Positions 1 through 4,993 of a stretch of 6,532 bases of DNA are shown here, piece by piece. The stretch comes from Promethearchaeota archaeon (GTDB lineage Archaea > Asgardarchaeota > Lokiarchaeia > Sigynarchaeales > SOKP01). Under the pieces are notes generated by a model. That model worked only from the letters and a program-made list of their open reading frames with translations. It was not told where the DNA came from and ran no database searches. Each line of letters opens with the position of its first letter. Within the stretch, counting starts at the first letter, position 1. The stretch spans positions 1-6,532 of the forward strand of contig JAHLWT010000239.1 in assembly GCA_019057775.1 (NCBI GenBank), in the 5' to 3' direction. Position numbers and translations under genes: made by a program.

Positions 1-321
1 AAGAGGTAAAACGGCATCAATAGTTTATCCTACCCACCTGACACACTTGTGTATTTCTTCCCTTGCATTTTCACGTGAGAACATACCTAAATCCACTGTT
101 CCTGAAAGGGCATCGGCCATTCCTTTACCGGCACCACCAGCAGATATATTAAACCTGACATTGGGATTTTCTTTTTTATATTCTTCCGCCCATCGCACCA
201 CAAGAGGATACAAGGCAAAAGCACCGGAAAGACTGATTGTCTGCTCCTTTTTTTTTGTGGATACACAAGACGATAAAAATATTGCTGCTATCAGGACATA
301 AATGAATCTTGAATGTTTCAT
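1..321 (-). pseudogene. Second PstS-like lipoprotein, interrupted by an in-frame TAA and cut by the window edge
   Basis: The gene begins with a lipoprotein signal ([19 protein letters not shown], lipid Cys at 19), followed by PstS-family motifs [24 protein letters not shown] and GMFSRE. After 98 codons, WVG is followed by TAA (27-25). The same frame then reads TIDAVLPL to base 1, matching the family pattern WVGVTKDAVLP, so the stop interrupts rather than ends the protein. Just before it, KCVRW replaces the usual KG-x-WW, a second sign of change. It is clearly related to the intact protein at 4470-3397 (shared Y/F-A-L-x-PLV, GKGM and SRE blocks). It lies 36 bases after the porin stop, presumably in the same transcript. 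If the TAA is real, the product is a secreted 98-residue stub that cannot bind ligand. A sequencing error at this codon is the alternative. Confidence 0.72.
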
Positions 322-357
322 ATTGATATTTTTTAGATTTTACATTTAATTGTTAGC

Positions 358-1626
358 TTATTGTTTAAATAATATTGGAGTGATAGTCAATTGTAGAAAA
401 AAGAATTGTTGCAACTTTTCATTAGGTACTCCCTGCATCGTTTTTAACGATTTGGCAGGTACAATAAAAGCGTATCCGCTTTCTAAAGCTCCCCAATCCT
501 TAAATTTATACTTTAACACCAGATCGTTTTCAAAACCTAAATTCTTATCATTCGGTGTAGTTGGGTTTATTTGTGCCAATCTGAAGTAATGCCCAATGTT
601 GCGGACCATTAACGATTTTGAAAATTTATAATCGAGATAGAAGAAATAATCAGCCAAACCACCCTGATTGGTGTGTGATAGAAAATTTCTGAAATAATCC
701 ATATAACCAAAATATTGGTGCCTGCTTCCATAAAGCACATCAAATAAATTATCGGTTTTTAGATCAGTCCCAATTTTGTTATTGCCCGAAAGATAGTCTA
801 CACCAATTCCAGGTGTAAGGTTTGATATTTTGTAACTTACATCGGCATAAATCAAATATGCACTTACATTTATTCCGGTTTTGTTTTTTCCATACTGATA
901 ATACACATTTCCCGAAACACTTAAATTGTTGTTTTTGTATTCTGAATAAATACCCGAGGTTTGTCTGAAATGGATTGTATTCGTTGTATCTGTTTCGGTA
1001 ACTCCGGAAGCTATATGCATAAGAGAAAAATTCAGATTGTTATTAAAATTTCTGTTTAACCAGATAAAATTCAATGATTTGATTCTGCCAGAAGGATACG
1101 TGTTATCAATAAGCGTTTCGAGAAGTGTATTCCATGAACCGGCTATATGTAAATTCCAATCATTTAGTTGAAGCTTTACTAATACAGCATCATAAGAAAT
1201 ACCGAATTGGTTCCAGTTTCTTTTTCCCAGTAATCTCTGGTTATCGTACACTAATTGTTGCCGACCAACAGAAAACCAACCAGTGTTTCCGGCTTTTAAT
1301 TCGATATAACCTTCAAATAAATCCAATGCAGCCTGATCACCAAATACTCCCGTTGAAGATGCAAGCTGCTCATCGCCCCATATCCTTACATCTTGTGGGG
1401 TAAATCTGATCTTCAAATAATCAGTCTGATAGTGTAGCGAGATTCTTGTTCTCTGTGAAATGAAAACTGCCGGAGTTGAATTATCCTGTACAATTTGTCG
1501 ATAGCCATCCCTGACTTCAAACCTGTTACGGTATTGAGCATCTATAGTAAATTGGGCATTTACTTCTGATGAGAATACTTTAGATATAAATACGATAATT
1601 AGGAGATTGTAATACTTAGGTTTCAT
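358..1626 (-). CDS. Alginate-export-family outer-membrane beta-barrel (porin-like)
   Basis: The 422-residue protein has a signal peptide (about residues 1-24, cut after VNA before Q25), then alternating amphipathic strands throughout and an aromatic-rich C-terminus (QFFFLQLTITPILF) typical of barrel insertion. Residues 78-150 carry the conserved block of the alginate_exp family: QDVRIWGDE, then a strand and GRQQLVYDNQRLLG (121-134) followed by NQFGISYDAVLVK. In Bacteroidota such proteins are usually annotated 'alginate export family', but few have been tested and alginate itself is unlikely to be the substrate. Here the barrel is directly upstream of a PstS-like lipoprotein (36-base gap, no terminator seen), so I infer a channel for a small anion or related solute under control of the adjacent two-component system. 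ATG 1626 is chosen because it starts the signal peptide; there is no clear Shine-Dalgarno. Confidence 0.88.
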   Translation of the reverse strand: MKPKYYNLLIIVFISKVFSSEVNAQFTIDAQYRNRFEVRDGYRQIVQDNSTPAVFISQRTRISLHYQTDYLKIRFTPQDVRIWGDEQLASSTGVFGDQAALDLFEGYIELKAGNTGWFSVGRQQLVYDNQRLLGKRNWNQFGISYDAVLVKLQLNDWNLHIAGSWNTLLETLIDNTYPSGRIKSLNFIWLNRNFNNNLNFSLMHIASGVTETDTTNTIHFRQTSGIYSEYKNNNLSVSGNVYYQYGKNKTGINVSAYLIYADVSYKISNLTPGIGVDYLSGNNKIGTDLKTDNLFDVLYGSRHQYFGYMDYFRNFLSHTNQGGLADYFFYLDYKFSKSLMVRNIGHYFRLAQINPTTPNDKNLGFENDLVLKYKFKDWGALESGYAFIVPAKSLKTMQGVPNEKLQQFFFLQLTITPILFKQ

Positions 1627-1654
1627 AATCTCATGGAAATAAAAAATTATGAAA

Positions 1655-1662
1655 CAAATGTA
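1655..1662 (-). promoter_or_regulatory. Predicted -7 promoter box of the porin gene
   Basis: The minus strand reads TACATTTG, an exact match to the Bacteroidota -7 consensus TAnnTTTG, about 29 bases before the porin ATG. At the expected -33 position only TGTT/GTTC is found, not TTTG. A strong -7 with a weak -33 fits a promoter that needs an activator, such as one bound at the palindromes just upstream. Confidence 0.5.
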
Positions 1663-1690
1663 TGGCGTGGATTTGCGCTTTGGAACAGTC

Positions 1691-1723
1691 TTAAAACGTA
1701 AAATAAAATTACGTTTTAAAACG
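1691..1723. promoter_or_regulatory. Palindrome cluster, likely operator upstream of the porin gene
   Basis: TTAAAACGTAA (1691-1701) and its exact inverse TTACGTTTTAA (1709-1719) are separated by 7 bases. Overlapping the right arm is a perfect 12-bp palindrome, CGTTTTAAAACG (1712-1723). The half-site TTAAAACG or its complement therefore occurs three times in 33 bases. The cluster lies about 40-75 bases upstream of the predicted porin start of transcription, a typical activator position. A terminator for the response regulator is less likely, because the stem is AT-rich and no T-run follows on the minus strand. Confidence 0.6.
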
Positions 1724-1751
1724 GATGGGTGCGATTAAAGACGTATAAATA

Positions 1752-2393
1752 TTAAACTTCTACAATTCCATTTTTAATGGCAAACATTACCAGTCCGGCT
1801 GTATTTTTTGATTCGGTTTTAAGCAGAAGGTTTTCACGGTGCTTATCAACAGTGCGTTTACTAATATGTAATGTGTCCGCTATTTCCCGGTTGGAGAAAC
1901 CCTTGCAGATTTGATAAAGAACTTCTTCTTCTCTTTCTGATAACTCAGTTGATTTAGATGGTTGTTTCTTTCTGTTTATACTTTTCAATAGTCCTGACAG
2001 TATTTCCTGCGAAAAGTAGTTTTTCCCTTCAATAATGTGTTTAATTGCTGATTCTACCTCCTGTATACCTGAATTTTTTAAAATAAATCCCTTTGCCCCG
2101 GCATCTATCATTTTTGTATAATAGTCTTCATCGCTATACATAGAAAGTGCAATAACGTTTAAATCAGAATCATACTCAATTGCCCTTCGGGTTGCTTCTA
2201 TGCCGTTTAGTTTTGGCATATCTACATCCATAAAAACAATATCAGCTTTTCCACCTTTTAACAAAGAAAGAAATTCTTCACCATCGGCAGCTTCACGTAT
2301 TTCACCAATAAAAGAGAAATTACTGAGAAGAAGGTTCAATCCTTCCCTGAATAACTGGTGGTCGTCGACCAGGATAACTGATAATTTCTCCAT
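1752..2393 (-). CDS. NarL/LuxR-family response regulator
   Basis: The 213-residue protein is of normal family length. The receiver domain occupies residues 4-120, with acidic D10 and D11, phospho-acceptor D56 (FMDVDMP), S84 and K106 all present, so it should be phosphorylatable. A LuxR/GerE helix-turn-helix covers about 148-208 (LSEREEEVLYQICKGFSNRE, then the recognition helix around SKRTVDKHRENLL). Its ATG is one base after the kinase stop (TAA A ATG), so the two are cotranslated and form a cognate pair. The next gene downstream is the porin, whose 125-base upstream gap holds a palindrome cluster suitable for a dimeric NarL-type activator; I infer direct control. The gene ends with a normal TAA after IKNGIVEV, showing that TAA is a working stop codon here. 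Confidence 0.95.
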   Translation of the reverse strand: MEKLSVILVDDHQLFREGLNLLLSNFSFIGEIREAADGEEFLSLLKGGKADIVFMDVDMPKLNGIEATRRAIEYDSDLNVIALSMYSDEDYYTKMIDAGAKGFILKNSGIQEVESAIKHIIEGKNYFSQEILSGLLKSINRKKQPSKSTELSEREEEVLYQICKGFSNREIADTLHISKRTVDKHRENLLLKTESKNTAGLVMFAIKNGIVEV

Positions 2394-2394
2394 T

Positions 2395-3327
2395 TTAATC
2401 TAAATTTATTTGGACGTTAACATGAACTCCTTCATCAGGTTTTGAAAAAATGTTATACGTACCATTTAAAGATTTTATTCTTGATTTTATATTAGAATAC
2501 CCCATTCCGATTAAATCATTTTCTACCTGTTTAACATCGAAACCAATTCCATCATCGATATATTTAAGTGAAATGGATTTTTCGTTTGCCAATAAATCGA
2601 CATAAACATTACGGGCATTCGCATGTATTAAGGTGTTGGATATTAACTCACAAATAATTCTATACAGAACAACTTCAATGTTATAAGAAAATCGTTTATT
2701 TTCAATATTGCTGTTCAGGTTGATTGTTGGATCTCCTATTTTTTGCAATTTATTAATGAATGACTTAACTGCTTTGAAAAGCCCAAAATTGAGTAAAACA
2801 TGAGGGCTTAATTTATTTGATATATCCTTTAAGGTTGTAATTGATTCGTCAATAAGTTTTTCTGCATTATGCAATACTTTTTTGTTGTCATTTCCGCTTG
2901 CCGAAATAGCCATTTTAACCGATGATAGAAGCGGGCCAAGTCCATCATGAAGTTCTTTGGCAAAATGTTGACGTTCGTTTTCTTCTGTTTTAAGAATAGC
3001 CGACAAAACCCTCGTTTCATTTTGTTTTCTTAAATCATCAATTTGCTTTTGTATATTGAAAATACGCTTTATGAAAATTAGACTCAATAGCATTATGATT
3101 GAAATCAACACCCCTGTCCAACTACTTAACAAACCCGTAATAAGCTCACTATCTGAATCGTACACCTGAAGTATTTCAAATACACGCCTGATTGCCATTA
3201 GTAAAAAGCCTCCTGAAATTAACCACCAGGCTATATTTGTTCTGGTACGCTTTATTAATGTCATGGCTATTATGGCAGCGCTGAATTGCAGAACAACAGA
3301 AAGTACTAAAGCTACTTTTATTAACAT
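2395..3327 (-). CDS. Membrane sensor histidine kinase, NarL/DesK-type (HisKA_3 + HATPase_c)
   Basis: The 310-residue protein has about three N-terminal membrane helices (roughly residues 4-24, 33-47 and 69-87), a short coiled linker (90-115), then a HisKA_3 dimerisation/phospho-acceptor domain with H127 in the motif ERQHFAKELHDGLGPLLSS. The HATPase domain follows: N box with N231 (CELISNTLIHANA), G1 box at 258-262 (DDGIGFD) and a G2-like GMGYSNIKSRIKSLNG (274-289). It would autophosphorylate on His and pass phosphate to the response regulator encoded one base downstream. There is no PAS, GAF or sizeable periplasmic sensor domain, so it probably senses within the membrane or through a partner; the adjacent PstS-like lipoprotein is a candidate (inference). 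The ATG at 3327 begins right at the first membrane helix. The family call is firm; the signal is unknown. Confidence 0.93.
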   Translation of the reverse strand: MLIKVALVLSVVLQFSAAIIAMTLIKRTRTNIAWWLISGGFLLMAIRRVFEILQVYDSDSELITGLLSSWTGVLISIIMLLSLIFIKRIFNIQKQIDDLRKQNETRVLSAILKTEENERQHFAKELHDGLGPLLSSVKMAISASGNDNKKVLHNAEKLIDESITTLKDISNKLSPHVLLNFGLFKAVKSFINKLQKIGDPTINLNSNIENKRFSYNIEVVLYRIICELISNTLIHANARNVYVDLLANEKSISLKYIDDGIGFDVKQVENDLIGMGYSNIKSRIKSLNGTYNIFSKPDEGVHVNVQINLD

Positions 3328-3342
3328 AAACTATTTTTTGTG

Positions 3343-3374
3343 TAAAAGTATTCAAAATGAGAAGCGATAGCAAA
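3343..3374 (-). promoter_or_regulatory. Predicted Bacteroidota-type promoter for the histidine kinase/response regulator operon
   Basis: In the 69-base gap ahead of the kinase, the minus strand has TTTG (3374-3371), 20 bases, then TACTTTTA (3350-3343). This fits the Bacteroidota pattern of TTTG at -33 and TAnnTTTG at -7, apart from the last base. Transcription would begin roughly 10 bases before the ATG at 3327. No clear terminator hairpin separates this gap from the pstS-like gene, so read-through is also possible. Confidence 0.45.
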
Positions 3375-3396
3375 AATTTAGCACTTCCCATAAATT

Positions 3397-4470
3397 TTAG
3401 TCAGAACATGGAATAGTGCGGTTTAGAATCTCCGGATTATCATTATTATTCAACATTTTCAAGTTCATTTTGATTTCACTATTTTTTAATTTAACATATC
3501 CTTCAATTCCAACCTGTTCTTGACCATCGGTTAATACCCATTTTAAGAATTCAATTACAAGTTCATTCTGTGGTTTTTCTTTTGATACAAAATATAAGGT
3601 TCGAAATAAATGACAAGGATATTTTCCTAACCACATAGCTCTTTGGATAAGGTCCAGACTATCATAAAACTTTTCATTTTTCTCAATAATTCCGTTATAA
3701 TTATGGTCGATCGGGACAACCTTAATCCCAGAAATTTCCTTTCTAGTTGTTTTGTCATATGCAAAAATAGAATTACAGAAACCTAATCCCAAAGGCTCAT
3801 TCAAAATTGAATGAATCATACTTTCATCACCTTCAACTTCTATTCCCTTGAGATCCCTTTTCTCTATCCTCAGGAATTTAGCCCATAATTCAGCAGCTCC
3901 TGAATTGTCTGATCGTGTAAAAACTATTATAGGATCATTGTTCTCTATTTTCAAGACTTTACCCCAATTTTGAGTCTTCTCGTTAGTAAAAATGTCGACA
4001 AATTCTCCAAAGGTTATTCCTCTTGACAAAATATCATTTAGATAAGGATTTTCTTCATTAATGATTGCAACTACACCGTCCTTGGCAACTCCTATCTTCC
4101 AAATTCCTTTTTCCTCGTCTTCAATTGTAAGCTCTCGTGAAACCATAGCTAGCTCAATTTCCCCTGATAAAAGATCTTCCATCCCTTTTCCTGTACCAGT
4201 TTTCTTAATCTCAAATAGTATTTCAGGATGTTTTCTTTTAAATTCTTCTACCCATTGAGTAACTAAAGGATCAAGGGCGTAGGTCCCGGATATTCTCAAG
4301 GTCCCTTCTAATTCTTCAAAATTTGGACTATTTCCCTGGGGATTTTCATCCAAAAGTCTATCTGGATTACAACCAGAAAAAATGACAAGTTTAATTAATA
4401 TGATCAAATACAATCTTTTCATTATATTAGTTTTAAAGAATCTTTTCAATTGATGTAATAATCTGTTCAT
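3397..4470 (-). CDS. PstS-like periplasmic oxyanion-binding lipoprotein
   Basis: The 357-residue product has PstS-family (PBP_like_2) phosphate-binding motifs: SGTYALDPLV at 61-70, TGTGKGMEDLLSG at 91-103, the SREL loop at 111-114 and RSDNSGAAELW at 186-196, which matches the RSDxSG phosphate loop. The lipoprotein signal is MKRLYLIILIKLVIFSGC with the lipidated Cys at 34. The best translation start may therefore be Met17 (ATG at 4422-4420), which puts a short lysine-arginine-initiated signal at the N-terminus; the upstream ATG at 4470 overlaps the TGA of the hdrC remnant as ATGA and is kept as the longest form. It is probably anchored to the inner membrane facing the periplasm, or to the outer membrane. 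No pstCAB permease genes lie nearby. Instead it sits between Hdr-type redox genes and a two-component system, so it may supply a sensor or a separate transporter (inference). Phosphate is the family default; arsenate, sulfate-like or other oxyanions cannot be excluded. It is a paralogue of the broken gene at 321-1. Confidence 0.9.
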   Translation of the reverse strand: MNRLLHQLKRFFKTNIMKRLYLIILIKLVIFSGCNPDRLLDENPQGNSPNFEELEGTLRISGTYALDPLVTQWVEEFKRKHPEILFEIKKTGTGKGMEDLLSGEIELAMVSRELTIEDEEKGIWKIGVAKDGVVAIINEENPYLNDILSRGITFGEFVDIFTNEKTQNWGKVLKIENNDPIIVFTRSDNSGAAELWAKFLRIEKRDLKGIEVEGDESMIHSILNEPLGLGFCNSIFAYDKTTRKEISGIKVVPIDHNYNGIIEKNEKFYDSLDLIQRAMWLGKYPCHLFRTLYFVSKEKPQNELVIEFLKWVLTDGQEQVGIEGYVKLKNSEIKMNLKMLNNNDNPEILNRTIPCSD

Positions 4471-4986
4471 TTCACCACTTTCACCATTTCTTTGCTATGA
4501 TGAATTGTTATCTTACTATTTTCAAATGATTTTAATAAATCCTCCATTGAACCGTTATAATCCTTCATCCGGAATTTCACTACTTCCCTGTAATATTATG
4601 CGTCGGAAAATTTTTTATTCATATTGTGTCTGATTTTTTTGATATGATATTGTTTTTAATACTCATTCTTTTACGCTTGTACATAATTTCAGTTATTTTG
4701 GTTTGAGCAAGACAGTTGACTGTACATTTATAGCATGAAACACATATCCAGGTAGTAATGCTTAACAGAATTTTGTTTTTGATACCCTCTCGGTATCCTA
4801 GAAAAAATATGACATGGGTGCATAATCCATTACCTCATGAACAGGGCAGGATGCGCTGCATGTACCGCATTGTATACATGAAAGAATTCGGTTCCCTTCG
4901 CTGGATGATACAATTTCGTAAAAAAAATCATACTCCTCATTTAATTCCCTGGTCTCCAATTCTCTTAATATCTTTTTGGTAATCAT
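4467..4986 (-). pseudogene. hdrC: HdrC-like iron-sulfur subunit, disrupted (two frameshifts and one in-frame stop)
   Basis: The ATG at 4986 opens 62 residues that carry the first 4Fe-4S motif, CIQCGTCSASCPV (C37, C40, C43, C47), followed by the HdrC-typical EVMDYAP, then hit TAG at 4800-4798. The family sequence resumes in the -1 frame: GYREGIKNKILLSITTWIC and the second motif CVSCYKCTVNCL (4744-4712), then KITEIMYKRKRMSIKNN, until TGA at 4621-4619. A third frame gives NKKFSDA, a TAA at 4598-4596, then YYREVVKF...DLLKSFENSKITIHHSKE and a TGA at 4469-4467. That final TGA overlaps the ATG of the next gene (ATGA), which suggests it is the original end. HdrC proteins carry electrons through two 4Fe-4S clusters to HdrB or similar partners; none is visible here. 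The Pro normally after the last Cys is Leu, and the C-terminal half is shorter than usual, which fits decay. Both frame changes lie near homopolymers (T6 at 4802-4807, A7 at 4634-4640), so sequencing error could explain the shifts but not the TAA. Confidence 0.75.
4801..4807 (-). other. Slippery heptamer T_TTT_TTC directly before the TAG of the hdrC-like N-terminal frame
   Basis: On the minus strand the zero frame reads TAT TTT TTC TAG. This has the X_XXY_YYZ form of a -1 slippery site, and a -1 slip would continue into the frame that carries the rest of the HdrC-like protein (L-G-Y-R-E-G). A programmed shift is possible on sequence grounds. However, the same gene has two further lesions downstream, so an accidental indel or homopolymer miscall is the simpler reading. 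Confidence 0.25.
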
Positions 4987-4993
4987 TGAACTA

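Noticed and set aside
1691..1719. Inverted repeat as a rho-independent terminator of the response regulator gene
   Set aside because: The stem has only three G-C pairs per arm and no T-tract follows it; the overlapping palindromes and promoter position favour an operator.
3176..3391. Minus-strand open frame of 71 codons overlapping the kinase start
   Set aside because: It is out of frame with the kinase membrane helices, shows no family features and is explained as a shadow frame.
4758..4982. Plus-strand open frame of 74 codons opposite the hdrC-like gene
   Set aside because: It is antisense to the conserved cysteine motif region and has no recognisable protein features.
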